Of a DNA stretch of 51,550 bases, positions 37,575 through 47,007 are shown piece after piece. The notes beneath the pieces were generated by a model. It saw only the letters and a program-made list of their open reading frames with translations. It was not told where the DNA came from and did no database searches. The translations under genes were made by a program, and so were the position numbers. Position 1 is the stretch's first letter, and every line of letters begins with the position of its first letter. Origin of the DNA: a bacterium (GTDB lineage: Bacteria; Actinomycetota; Acidimicrobiia; Spongiisociales; ZC4RG35); contig JAHEDH010000007.1 of assembly GCA_024641285.1 (NCBI GenBank), forward strand, positions 1 through 51,550, in the 5' to 3' direction.

Positions 37575-38171
37575 TTGACTGACAGAATGATCAGTGTCCG
37601 ACGTTTCATCGCTTCCATGCTGGCAGGAGCCCTGCTCGTGCTGGTGTCCGCCGCCCAGGCCAGCGCCCAGGCCGAGCCGAACCTCGACCGCGCCTTCGAA
37701 GGGGTCGGTCTCGGACTGGCGGCTGCCTCCGAGATCGCCGGGAGCGACGTGATCGTCGTCGACGAGAGCCTCATCAAGGCCTTCGATGCCTGGGACAAGT
37801 GGGTCGAGAAGCATCCGGAATTCGAGGCTCAGGGGCAAGGCCCGAGCCACGCCGACCAGGTCCATGCATGGCTGAGCAAAGGCCTGATTCCCGGCCAGAT
37901 GGACAAGGACACCGGATCGAAGCTCTCGAAGCTGGATGGAGCGTACGGCAAGCTCAAGTCCCAGTCCGACGAGGCCAAGAAGATCAAGGAAGACAAGGAC
38001 AACCAAGACAAAGAGGACAAGGTCAAGGAAGACAAGTCCCAGAACGACAAGTCGAAGAGCGAGGCCTCGAGCGGCTCGGCTTCAGACGAGTCGCGTCGAG
38101 ACGACAACAAGTCCTCCGACAGTGGCGACGAAGACGGCACGTCCTCCCAACCCAAAGGCAAGGACGACTAG
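37575..38171 (+). CDS. Secreted protein with K/E/D/S-rich disordered C-terminal tail
   Basis: Signal peptide ...LVLVSAAQASAQA; C-term EDKDNQDKEDKVKEDKSQNDKSKSEASSG... Confidence 0.65.
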   Translation: MTDRMISVRRFIASMLAGALLVLVSAAQASAQAEPNLDRAFEGVGLGLAAASEIAGSDVIVVDESLIKAFDAWDKWVEKHPEFEAQGQGPSHADQVHAWLSKGLIPGQMDKDTGSKLSKLDGAYGKLKSQSDEAKKIKEDKDNQDKEDKVKEDKSQNDKSKSEASSGSASDESRRDDNKSSDSGDEDGTSSQPKGKDD

Positions 38172-38246
38172 CAGCCGCCGCCCGTGAGCCGCGCCACCCG
38201 CGGCTCCGATCCTGTTTCAGGCCGGTCCGGATCCTACGATTCCCGG

Positions 38247-39434
38247 ATGTCCCCACGTCGCATGTCTGCCGATGCCGCCAGACGGCTTGCGCTGGCGAGT
38301 GCGGGTTTTGCCGGGCGTCCCCCGTCGGGCCGGCCGGACGTGCGCCACTTCCGCCGGGTGATGCGCCAGTTGGAGTTGATCCAGCTCGACTCGGTGAACG
38401 TCGCTGCCAGGACCCACTACTGGATCTTCTTCGCACGGCTCGGTGACTACGACCGCGACAAGCTCGATCACTGGCTGTGGCGTTCGGGTGAGCACTTCGA
38501 GTACTGGGCGCACGAGGCGTCGATCCTGCCCCAGGACGTGTACCGCCTTCTCGCACATCGGATGCGCTCGGCCGATCCCGAGGGTCGGGCGGCCTCGCTC
38601 ATGGCTCAGCATCCGGGCTACCTCGAAGCCGTCCTCGAAGAAGTCCGACGGCGAGGGCCACTGACCGTCGGGAGCCTGTCCGATCCGGGAGACCGGACCG
38701 GGCCGTGGTGGGGCTACGGGCGCGGCAAGATCGCGCTCGAATGGCACTTCAGGACCGGTGACGTGACCGTTGCCGACCGGCCGAACTTCCATCGGCTGTA
38801 TGACCTCACCGAGCGCGTCATCCCCGCACACCACCGCGCCGAGGTGGTGGATCGGGACGAGGCGATCACCGCTCTGCTGGAACGGTCGGCTCGCGCCCTT
38901 GGCGTCGGCACGCTCGCCGACATCGCCGACTACTACCGGATCCGCATGCCCGACGCCCGCCGCCTCTTCCCCAAGGTTCTCGACCGTGCCACGGTGTTCG
39001 AGGTCGAGGTGGACGGCTGGCGTGAGCCGGCATACCGCCATGTCGAAGCCGGCATCCCGCGGTCTGTGGAGGGTTCGGCGCTCATCTCCCCGTTCGATCC
39101 GCTGATCTGGTTCAGAGCGCGCGCATTGCGGGTCTTCGACCTCCACTACAGGATCGAGATCTACGTTCCCGAGGAGAAGCGAATCCACGGCTACTACGTG
39201 CTGCCGTTTCTCATGGACGGGGACATCGTTGCCAGGGTCGATCTCAAGACCGACCGCGGCGCCGGCGTGTTGAGGGTGAGGTCGGCACACCTCGAACCGG
39301 GCAGACCACGGGATCACGTGGCCCGGAGGCTGGCGTCCCACCTCGAGGGCACTGCGAGCTGGCTCGGCTGCCGGTCGGTCGCCGTCGAGGAGCGGGGGGA
39401 CCTGGCCGGAGACCTGGCGAATCGCCTCAGTTGA
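38247..39434 (+). CDS. YcaQ/AlkX-like winged-helix DNA glycosylase family protein (HTH_42/DUF1006)
   Basis: LELIQLDSVNVAARTHYWIFFARLGDYDRDKLDHWLW; GWREPAYRH; SPFDPLIWFRARALRVFDLHYRIEIYVPEEKRIHGYYVLPFL. Confidence 0.85.
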   Translation: MSPRRMSADAARRLALASAGFAGRPPSGRPDVRHFRRVMRQLELIQLDSVNVAARTHYWIFFARLGDYDRDKLDHWLWRSGEHFEYWAHEASILPQDVYRLLAHRMRSADPEGRAASLMAQHPGYLEAVLEEVRRRGPLTVGSLSDPGDRTGPWWGYGRGKIALEWHFRTGDVTVADRPNFHRLYDLTERVIPAHHRAEVVDRDEAITALLERSARALGVGTLADIADYYRIRMPDARRLFPKVLDRATVFEVEVDGWREPAYRHVEAGIPRSVEGSALISPFDPLIWFRARALRVFDLHYRIEIYVPEEKRIHGYYVLPFLMDGDIVARVDLKTDRGAGVLRVRSAHLEPGRPRDHVARRLASHLEGTASWLGCRSVAVEERGDLAGDLANRLS

Positions 39435-39506
39435 CCTCCGAAACATCGCTGATCGTCGAGCGACGAATCCGAGACCCCCGATGCCGTCGCGCAGATGGCC
39501 AGGAGC

Positions 39507-40763
39507 TCAGTCGATCGAGTCGGATGCGGCGATGTCGGATCTCAGCGTCTTGCCCTTGAACGAGATCGAATCTGCCGCCTCGTAGGCGTTGGCACGCGCC
39601 GTGGCCAGATCTGGGCCGCTGCCGAGAACACTCAGCACCCTTCCGCCGGCGGTGCGGAGGTGCTTCCCGTCCCGGGCCGTGCCGGCATGGAACACCAGAC
39701 CGGTGACATCGCCGAGCCCGGTGATCACGTCGCCCTTCCGGGGACTCTCCGGATAGCCATGGGCGGCAAGGACGACGTTTACCACCGAATCAGGCGACCA
39801 CCGGAGCTCGATGTCGGCCAAACTCCCCGACGTCGCGGCGTGGAGCACGTCGAAGAGATCGCTGTTCAGACGGGCAAGCACCACCTGGGTCTCGGGATCG
39901 CCGAATCGGCAGTTGAACTCGATGACCTTTGGGCCGTCGTCTGTCAATACCAGCCCGGCATACAGCACGCCGACGTAGGGAGCGCCATCGGCTCGCATCG
40001 TCGTGAGGACGGGATCGATCACGGAACGCTTGACGCGATCGAGCAGGTCTGCCGGCAGTGCGACCGGCGAATAGCTGCCCATGCCACCGGTGTTGGGGCC
40101 GGTGTCCCCGTCCCCGATCCGCTTGTAGTCGCGGGCGGGCTCGAGCAACAGGCTGTTGGTCCCGTCGCAGATGGCGAACACGCTCAGCTCGGGACCGGCG
40201 ACGAACTCCTCGATCACCACCCGGGGCTGCTTGCCCCCGAGCCCTTCGGCGATGCACTTGTGGGCCCAGCCGATCGCATCGTCACGGTCGCCGGTGACGA
40301 GGACGCCCTTGCCACCCGCCAAACCATCCGCCTTGACGACGTAGGGGCCGGGATGGCTTCGGATGTGCTGCTCGGCATCGCCGGCGTGGTCGAAGGCCCA
40401 GGCCATCGGCGTCGGCACCCCGGAGCGGATCATCACGTCCTTGGCGAACGACTTCGACGATTCGAGTCTTGCTGCGGCCCGTGTCGGGCCGAAGGCCGGG
40501 ATGCCGAGACCGGTGAGCGCGTCCACGAGCCCCGCTGCGAGCGGCGCCTCCGGCCCTATGACGACGAAGTCGATCGACTGGATCCGGGAGAGGGCGGCCA
40601 CGGCTCCGACGTCGGTCGCGTCGACGCCTTCGATCACGGCGCCGAGCTCGGCGAGACCGGGGTTCCCCGGCAGGCTGATGAGCTCGTCCACGTGATCGGA
40701 CTGAACGAGCTTCCATCCGAGCGCATGCTCCCGGGCGCCCGATCCGACGAGGAGAACCTTCAC
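39507..40763 (-). CDS. purD: Phosphoribosylamine-glycine ligase
   Basis: MKVLLVGSGAREHALGWKL, VVKADGLAGGKGVLV, DYKRIGDGDTGPNTGGMGSYSP, EFNCRFGDPETQ. GTG start overlapping purA stop. Confidence 0.95.
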   Translation of the reverse strand: MKVLLVGSGAREHALGWKLVQSDHVDELISLPGNPGLAELGAVIEGVDATDVGAVAALSRIQSIDFVVIGPEAPLAAGLVDALTGLGIPAFGPTRAAARLESSKSFAKDVMIRSGVPTPMAWAFDHAGDAEQHIRSHPGPYVVKADGLAGGKGVLVTGDRDDAIGWAHKCIAEGLGGKQPRVVIEEFVAGPELSVFAICDGTNSLLLEPARDYKRIGDGDTGPNTGGMGSYSPVALPADLLDRVKRSVIDPVLTTMRADGAPYVGVLYAGLVLTDDGPKVIEFNCRFGDPETQVVLARLNSDLFDVLHAATSGSLADIELRWSPDSVVNVVLAAHGYPESPRKGDVITGLGDVTGLVFHAGTARDGKHLRTAGGRVLSVLGSGPDLATARANAYEAADSISFKGKTLRSDIAASDSID

Positions 40764-42034
40764 TGGCGGCTGATCAGCTGCTGGCGTTCCGGGCCGACCG
40801 ACACCCAGCCGACCGGGATGCCGATGGCTTGCTCGATGAAGCGGATGTAGTCCTGCGCCTCGGTCGGCAGGTCACCGAACTCGCGGCATCCCGTGATGTC
40901 GACGTTCCAGCCGGCGAGCTCTTCGTAGATCGGGGCGCAGTTGTAGAGCACTCGCTGCTGTCGCGGGAATTCGTCGTATTGCTCTCCGAGCGACGTGTAT
41001 CCCGTTGCCACCTTGATCGTGTCGAACGCCGACAGGATGTCGATCTTGGTGAGGAAGAGCTGGGTGAGGCTGTTGACCCGCACGGCGTAGCGGAGAGCGA
41101 GCAGATCGAGCCACCCGCAGCGACGCCGGCGTCCAGTGACGACCCCGTACTCCCCGCCGAGCTCGACCATCGTCTCGCCGATCTCGTCGTTGAGCTCGGT
41201 CGGGAAGGGACCCGTCCCGACCCGGGAGATGTACCCCTTGGCGACGCCGACGATCTCGTCGATCATCTTCGGTCCGATTCCGGAGCCGACGACGGCACCG
41301 CCTGCGGTCGGATTCGAGGACGTGACGAAGGGATACGTCCCGTGGTCGATGTCGAGCAGCGTCCCCTGGGCGCCTTCGAACAGCACGTGCTTGCCGTCCT
41401 TCAGGGCATTCCAGAGGAGGAGAGACGTGTCGTCGACGTAGGGGAGCAGCCGTTTGGCGTACTCGAGGTACTCGTCTGCGATCGTCGATCCGTCCATCGG
41501 GAGTTGGTTGTAGACCCGGGTGAGCAGCTTGTTGGTGTCACCCAGCGCGACGTCGACCTTGTCCCGGAAGATCTTCGGGTCGAACAGGTCCTGGACCCGG
41601 ATCCCGCGGCGCTGGTATTTGTCGGTGTACGCCGGGCCGATCCCCTTCTTGGTCGTTCCGATCTGGTTTCGGCCCAGGAACCGCTCCATGACGGCGTCGA
41701 GCCGCTTGTGGTAGGGCATGATCAGGTGAGCGTTGGAGGAGATCCGCAGCCGGGACGTGTCGACGCCGCGAGATTCCAGCATGTCCATTTCGTCCAACAG
41801 GACCTTCGGGTCGATGACCGTTCCCGATGCGATGACCGGCACCGCATGGGGGTACATGACGCCGCTCGGAGTGAGGGAGAGGGCGAATTTCTCGTCCCCG
41901 ATGATGATGGTGTGGCCGGCGTTGTTTCCGCCCTGATAGCGGACCACGTAGTCGGCGGACTGGGCGAAGTAGTCGGTGACCCGACCCTTGCCTTCGTCAC
42001 CCCACTGGGCCCCGAGAACGACTGTCGATGGCAT
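40760..42034 (-). CDS. purA: Adenylosuccinate synthetase
   Basis: STVVLGAQWGDEGKGRVTDYFA, YQGGNNAGHT, GTTKKGIGPAYTDK, EGAQGTLLDIDHGTYPFVTSS. Confidence 0.95.
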   Translation of the reverse strand: MPSTVVLGAQWGDEGKGRVTDYFAQSADYVVRYQGGNNAGHTIIIGDEKFALSLTPSGVMYPHAVPVIASGTVIDPKVLLDEMDMLESRGVDTSRLRISSNAHLIMPYHKRLDAVMERFLGRNQIGTTKKGIGPAYTDKYQRRGIRVQDLFDPKIFRDKVDVALGDTNKLLTRVYNQLPMDGSTIADEYLEYAKRLLPYVDDTSLLLWNALKDGKHVLFEGAQGTLLDIDHGTYPFVTSSNPTAGGAVVGSGIGPKMIDEIVGVAKGYISRVGTGPFPTELNDEIGETMVELGGEYGVVTGRRRRCGWLDLLALRYAVRVNSLTQLFLTKIDILSAFDTIKVATGYTSLGEQYDEFPRQQRVLYNCAPIYEELAGWNVDITGCREFGDLPTEAQDYIRFIEQAIGIPVGWVSVGPERQQLISRQ

Positions 42035-42097
42035 GGGTGCGAGGGTAACGGTCGCGACCACACCCGAGGCATCGAGCCCGGTACTGATCGGCGGGTG

Positions 42098-43426
42098 TCA
42101 GCCTGCGGCGCCGCCGGTGAAGCGCCAGCCGGCCAGCCGAGCGGTCGGGACATGGGCGATGCCCGGCCCGAACTCGGAGTCGGCGAACCGAGCATCGCCT
42201 CCCAGGCCGAGGACTCTGCCGGGTCCGACCGCCGCCGCGAACGACTGGGTGAAGCGCATGTCCGACACGGCCGTGGTGATTTCGCCGTTCTCGATGAGGA
42301 ACGTGCCATTCCGGGTCAGTCCCGTGGCGACCGTCGTGCGGGGATCGAGGATGCGGACGTAGTTGAACGTGGACACGTAGAGCCCCCGTTCGACTCCGGC
42401 GATGAGGTCTGCGGGAGCAGACGTGCCCGGAGTGACGAACAGATCGGTCGGTAGCGGTCCGAAGTTCTGGCCGAAGAAAGTGACGGCGTGCCCGGTGCTC
42501 TCCGTTCCGGCCTTTGCCGCTTCGCGGCGGTCGAACACCGCGTTGGCGGTGATACCACCCGTGATCAATGGCATCCGACGTTTCGGAGTTCCCTCCGAGT
42601 CGAAGCGGAGCTTCGTCGAGCGCTCGTCCAGTCCGTCGTCGAACAGCTCGAAGGCCTCGTCGAACTGGCGGTCACCCACCCTCACGAACGACTGACCCTC
42701 GTTGAGTGCCTTGCCGTTGAAGCCATAGAAGCCGAGGAAGAGGACCAGTGTGGCGACGGCCTCGGGGGCGAGGACGACCTCGTACTCGCCTGGCTCGAGG
42801 TCGATCGACGACACTCCCCGTCGTGCTCGATCGGCGGCGAGCGAGCCGACCGCCGTGGCGTCGATGTCGGAGAACGTGCGCGAGGCTGCGTGCCCCGAGC
42901 CGGCCGATGTCGGCGTCTGATGGATCCCATCCAGGATGGCCGATGCCGTCGTTCCGGAGACGGTGTGCCCGGCGGAATTCGCGAAGACCACGGTCGAGGT
43001 GCCGGTCTGGCAGTACCCGGCCGCCTTCATGTCCTCGCCGGCGGCGACGAACTCGCCAACCAGCCTGGCGCGGTCATCGGGTGAAGCCTCAGCCGTCGAA
43101 TCAGGAACGGGAATCGATGATGGTATCTCCGTTGGTGGGGTCAGCCCGGGCCAGTCGGGATTGGGTGGGGCGATCCTGGTCGCTGCGACCGCGCGGTCGA
43201 CGAAGCTCTCCAGACCCTCGGGTGTGACGTTGCCGGACGACGCGGAGACCCTTCCGTTCCATACCGAGGTGAGCGAGACCGACGTGCCGACCTCTGACAT
43301 GTTCTGATGGATGAACGAGTTGGCGAATCGCGTGAGCGACGAGGTTCCCGCGGCGACGATAACTTCGCCGTCGAACCCCGACGGGAGGAGATCGAGCACT
43401 CGTTGCGCCGTGGACTCCGGGGTCAT
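42098..43426 (-). CDS. TldD/PmbA family protein (PmbA/TldE-like)
   Basis: C-terminal half of ORF 42098..44686; starts MTPESTAQRVLDLLPSG; ATGA overlap with tldD. Confidence 0.85.
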   Translation of the reverse strand: MTPESTAQRVLDLLPSGFDGEVIVAAGTSSLTRFANSFIHQNMSEVGTSVSLTSVWNGRVSASSGNVTPEGLESFVDRAVAATRIAPPNPDWPGLTPPTEIPSSIPVPDSTAEASPDDRARLVGEFVAAGEDMKAAGYCQTGTSTVVFANSAGHTVSGTTASAILDGIHQTPTSAGSGHAASRTFSDIDATAVGSLAADRARRGVSSIDLEPGEYEVVLAPEAVATLVLFLGFYGFNGKALNEGQSFVRVGDRQFDEAFELFDDGLDERSTKLRFDSEGTPKRRMPLITGGITANAVFDRREAAKAGTESTGHAVTFFGQNFGPLPTDLFVTPGTSAPADLIAGVERGLYVSTFNYVRILDPRTTVATGLTRNGTFLIENGEITTAVSDMRFTQSFAAAVGPGRVLGLGGDARFADSEFGPGIAHVPTARLAGWRFTGGAAG

Positions 43427-44862
43427 CCGCGCACTCCCATCCGGACGCCGGCGAATCGCGCGGGCATCGCCGGGTGGCCTGTCCTGCCCACCTGGACCGG
43501 CTGGCCCTTCCCGCAGTTCGGGGTGCCCCAGAAGACGCGCTCCGACTCGCCGGCGAGCATGTCGAGTGTCCCCCAGAACCTCGGCGTGATTCCCGTGTAG
43601 GTGGGGTTCTTGAGCATCCGGCCTCGCTCGCCGTTCTTGATCTCCCATCCGATCTCGCAGCCGAACTGGAAGTTCAGGCGCCTGTCGTCGATCGACCACG
43701 ACCGGTTGGTCGACATCAGGATCCCGTCGTCGGTGGCCGCGATCATCTGGTCCAGGGACGAGTCTCCGGGCAGCAGCCCGACGTTCGTCATTCGAACCAT
43801 CGGCAGCCGGTTGTATCCGTCCGCCCGCACCATGCCCCCAGGCGGGAGCCCGGCGATCGAAGCCGAGTCCCTGCCGGACAGCACGCCGACCCAGATGCCG
43901 TTCTCGACGATCGGGACGGACTGGGCGGGGGTGCCTTCGTCGTCGTACCCGAACGAACCGAGTGCCCCGGGGAGTGTTGCGTCCGCGGTGATGTTCATCA
44001 GGTCGGACCCGTAGCGATGCCTCCCGAGTTCTGGGAGCTGAAGATGCGATGTGCCCGCGAACGCCGCCTCCCATCCGAGGATCCTGTCGAGCTCGATGGC
44101 GTGGCCGACGGATTCGTGGATCTGAAGCGCCAATTGCGACCCGTCGAGGATGAGTGGCTTCTCGCACTCGTCCATCTCCGCAGCCGTGAGCAGCGCCGCC
44201 GACTCCGCTGCGATGCGCGGCGCCTCGGCGAGGTAGTCCCATTTGCGGATGGCTTCGTAGCCTGCCGACTCGTAGTGGACGCGAGACTGGGGATAGGTCC
44301 GCACCTGGGTCTCGCCGTCGCCGATCGACATCGCCTGCAGGCCGCCGCCCGAGTGGATCAGGTTCTGGTGGATCCGGTGCCCCTGTGACGAGACCAACCA
44401 TGAGTCCACGTCCCAGAAACCCAGCTGCCCGATGGCGATCGCCACGTTGGGCTCTTCCAGCATGAGGCGCGTCGACTCGACGAGCAGCCCGGCCTGTTCC
44501 TCGGCAGAGACTTCGAGCGGGTGCTCGTCGTACCGTGTCTGGAACTCGTCCTGATGAACCGGCACGTCGGCGAGGACGAGCGGCGGTCCGGGAACCCGGG
44601 TGCTTGCTCGGGCGATCGCCGTGGCCTGGGCTCCGGCGCGTCCGGCATCGGCCAGGGTCAATCGGTCTGTCGCCTGGAACCCCCACGAGGATCCGTAGAG
44701 CGCTCGGACACCGACGCCGATGGCTTCGGAGATCGAGATGGCCTGAACGTCGCCGTTCTGGACCGAGATGTCGCGGATCTTGCGGCCGATGACACGGGCG
44801 TCTGCGTAGGTGGCGCCGGAGGCGATGGCACCCTCGACCGCGGCGCTTGCGATGTCGAACAC
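43423..44862 (-). CDS. tldD: TldD-like metalloprotease
   Basis: LQIHESVGHAIELDRI HExxxH-type motif; GRMLKNPTYTGITPRFWGTLD; FWGTPNCGKGQP. Confidence 0.9.
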   Translation of the reverse strand: MFDIASAAVEGAIASGATYADARVIGRKIRDISVQNGDVQAISISEAIGVGVRALYGSSWGFQATDRLTLADAGRAGAQATAIARASTRVPGPPLVLADVPVHQDEFQTRYDEHPLEVSAEEQAGLLVESTRLMLEEPNVAIAIGQLGFWDVDSWLVSSQGHRIHQNLIHSGGGLQAMSIGDGETQVRTYPQSRVHYESAGYEAIRKWDYLAEAPRIAAESAALLTAAEMDECEKPLILDGSQLALQIHESVGHAIELDRILGWEAAFAGTSHLQLPELGRHRYGSDLMNITADATLPGALGSFGYDDEGTPAQSVPIVENGIWVGVLSGRDSASIAGLPPGGMVRADGYNRLPMVRMTNVGLLPGDSSLDQMIAATDDGILMSTNRSWSIDDRRLNFQFGCEIGWEIKNGERGRMLKNPTYTGITPRFWGTLDMLAGESERVFWGTPNCGKGQPVQVGRTGHPAMPARFAGVRMGVRG

Positions 44863-44885
44863 GAGCGCATCCTACGTTTCACGGG

Positions 44886-44955
44886 GCGTGTCGCGCGTTG
44901 CAGGCCACGCGGCAAGGGGCGAGCCGGAAGCCGATGGCTGGAAGCTGGTGGCCAC
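44886..44955. repeat. 7-bp-period degenerate repeats
   Basis: GCGTGTC GCGCGTT GCAGGCC ACGCGGC AAGGGGC GAGCCGG AAGCCGA TGGCTGG AAGCTGG TGGCCAC. Confidence 0.55.
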
Positions 44956-44971
44956 GAGACGAAGTCTCGTG
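44953..44971. terminator. Hairpin just downstream of corA stop (minus strand)
   Basis: CACGAGAC-GAA-GTCTCGTG, 8-bp perfect arms. Confidence 0.5.
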
Positions 44972-44977
44972 AAGCGC

Positions 44978-45949
44978 TTACAGCCAGCCGCTGGCTTTGA
45001 AGCGTCGATACAGGAATCCGCTGATCGCGACCATCACGAGGATCGCCGAGGGGTAGCCGACGCTCCACGACAGTTCGGGCATCGAGTCGAAGTTCATTCC
45101 CCACACGCCGGCGAGCAACGTGGGGACGGCGGCAATCGCCACCCACGCCGAGATCTTGCGCATGTCGTTGTTCTGACGGACCGTGACCTGCGTGAGGTTG
45201 GCGTCGAGGATGGACGAGAGCAGCTGTCGGAGCGCGTTGATACGGTCGATCACACGGATGAGGAGGTCGTGGGTGTCTCGGAAGTACTCACGCAGATCGG
45301 CATGAACACCGACGAAGCTCCCCTTTGCGAGCCGATCGAGCGGGTCGAGGAGCGGAATGGTCGCCTGCGAGAAGTTGATGACCTGCCGCAACAACCGATA
45401 GATCCGCTCTGTGGGGACGACGTCGGAATCGGCGAAGACGTCGGCCTCGACCTGTGCGATGTCGAGTTCGAGACCGTCGAGCACGACGAGGTAGTTGTCG
45501 ACGACGTGCTCGATGATGGCGTGGAGGACGGACCCCGGCCCGAGCCGCAGTGTGTCCGTATCGGCTTCGAGCGAACGTCTGACGTCGACGAGCCGGCTGG
45601 ACTTCCGATGGCGTACGACCACCGCGAAGTAGTCGTTGATGAAGAGGTGGATCTCACCGAATTCGACGGTCTCGGTGACGTCGTCGTAGATAGCCGGCTT
45701 GAGGACGACGAACAGCGTCTCGTCGTAGCGTTCGAGCTTCGGCCGCTGGTGAGCCTTCACCGCGTCTTCGACCGCGAGCTCGTGGAGGTCGTACTCCCGG
45801 CGGACCGCATCGAACTCGGCCTCGCCGGGCTCGTAGAGGCCGATCCACGAGAAGCTTCCCGACCGGCGGTCGTGGGCCAGTGCGCCGTCGAGCTCGAACG
45901 GCTCCGGGTCGCGTTCCCCGGTCTGATAGTGGGCGGCGTCGACGATCAT
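44978..45949 (-). CDS. corA: CorA-family magnesium/cobalt transporter
   Basis: C-terminal AGVWGMNFDSMPELSWSVGYPSAILVMVAISGFLYRRF with GMN signature. Confidence 0.93.
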   Translation of the reverse strand: MIVDAAHYQTGERDPEPFELDGALAHDRRSGSFSWIGLYEPGEAEFDAVRREYDLHELAVEDAVKAHQRPKLERYDETLFVVLKPAIYDDVTETVEFGEIHLFINDYFAVVVRHRKSSRLVDVRRSLEADTDTLRLGPGSVLHAIIEHVVDNYLVVLDGLELDIAQVEADVFADSDVVPTERIYRLLRQVINFSQATIPLLDPLDRLAKGSFVGVHADLREYFRDTHDLLIRVIDRINALRQLLSSILDANLTQVTVRQNNDMRKISAWVAIAAVPTLLAGVWGMNFDSMPELSWSVGYPSAILVMVAISGFLYRRFKASGWL

Positions 45950-46569
45950 GAGCCCGCCTCGCCGAAGTGCCGGTCGAGAACGACCCTCAATCGCTCCTCA
46001 CCGGTGCCGGCCACGAACCACCATCCGCCGACGGCGAGCGAGCCCAGTGTGAAGATGGCGAGGGTGACGAGGTAGGCAAAACCGATGTCCGCCCGCGCCG
46101 AGTCGGACAGGACGTTCAACGAGAGTGCCAGACCTGTGAGATAGGCGCCGACTCCAAGCAGTGTGTAGAAGGCCGTCATGAAGCCGAACCACGTGAAGTC
46201 CCCGCCGAACCGGAGTGTGACGATCTTCGCCCGGTCGAGCGGGAACAGGTACGACTCCTCCAACTCGTGGGCGATCAGGACTCTCGAATCCGTCCGATCG
46301 TTGATGAAGCGCTCCAGTCGCGTTGCGAACTGCCGCGAGAAGATGAGATAGGAGGCGTCGAAGGCGGTGGACATGGCTCCGAAGAGAGCCACGAAGGGAA
46401 TCGCCAGGAAGATCCACGGGTCGATGGCGGCTCCGGCAACGAACAAGGCGAGCAGCGTCACGGTCGTGAACCGGACATCGGAGAAGAACTGCCGGTGATA
46501 CAGCGCATTCATCCCGCGCATCCTCGAGAGCTGCTGCAGGGCGATTGCGATGTCGTGATCCATGTTCAC
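45946..46569 (-). CDS. Membrane protein, unknown function
   Basis: Four hydrophobic segments; ATGA overlap with corA. Confidence 0.7.
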   Translation of the reverse strand: MNMDHDIAIALQQLSRMRGMNALYHRQFFSDVRFTTVTLLALFVAGAAIDPWIFLAIPFVALFGAMSTAFDASYLIFSRQFATRLERFINDRTDSRVLIAHELEESYLFPLDRAKIVTLRFGGDFTWFGFMTAFYTLLGVGAYLTGLALSLNVLSDSARADIGFAYLVTLAIFTLGSLAVGGWWFVAGTGEERLRVVLDRHFGEAGS

Positions 46570-46597
46570 CCCCGGCGAGGTGAAGATCGTAGGCCGA

Positions 46598-46900
46598 TCA
46601 GCCGGTGCGGCGACGTCGATCTGCCAGCCAGCGACGCCGGACCGGCCTGCGCTCGTCTTCGGTCAGGCCACCCCAGATGCCGGAGACCTGGTTCGTTTCG
46701 ATGGCGTAGGTCAGGCACTCTTCGGTGACCTCGCACGTTCCACAGATCTTCTTCGCCATCTTGATCTGCTCGGCGGCGGGGCCTGTCTCGCCGGCGGGGA
46801 AGAACATCGAAGGATCCTGTCCTGCGCAGGCGGCGATGTCGCGCCACTCCAGGACGATGATCTCTTCTCCGAGGTACGGGTCGTACTGTTTCGTTGACAT
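46598..46900 (-). CDS. WhiB-family iron-sulfur transcriptional regulator
   Basis: AACAGQDPSMFFP, ICGTCEVTEECLTYAIE, GIWGGLTEDERR. Confidence 0.93.
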   Translation of the reverse strand: MSTKQYDPYLGEEIIVLEWRDIAACAGQDPSMFFPAGETGPAAEQIKMAKKICGTCEVTEECLTYAIETNQVSGIWGGLTEDERRPVRRRWLADRRRRTG

Positions 46901-47007
46901 GTCGTTCCTGCAGCTTCCTTCTCATGCGGCGGCAATGGGTGCAGTGATACCCGGGCGTCGCGCTCGTCAAACCAGTCGGTTCCCTTTTTAGTGATAAATT
47001 CGCACTG

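Noticed and set aside
40829-42454. 541-aa plus ORF
   Set aside because: Antisense to purA and pmbA; charged low-information sequence.
43427-44686. N-terminal half of ORF 42098..44686
   Set aside because: Out-of-frame reading over tldD; the real PmbA-like start is ATG at 43426 in an ATGA overlap.
42098-44862. RiPP/microcin maturation locus around tldD/pmbA
   Set aside because: No small precursor-like ORF or RiPP enzymes adjacent; likely housekeeping protease pair.
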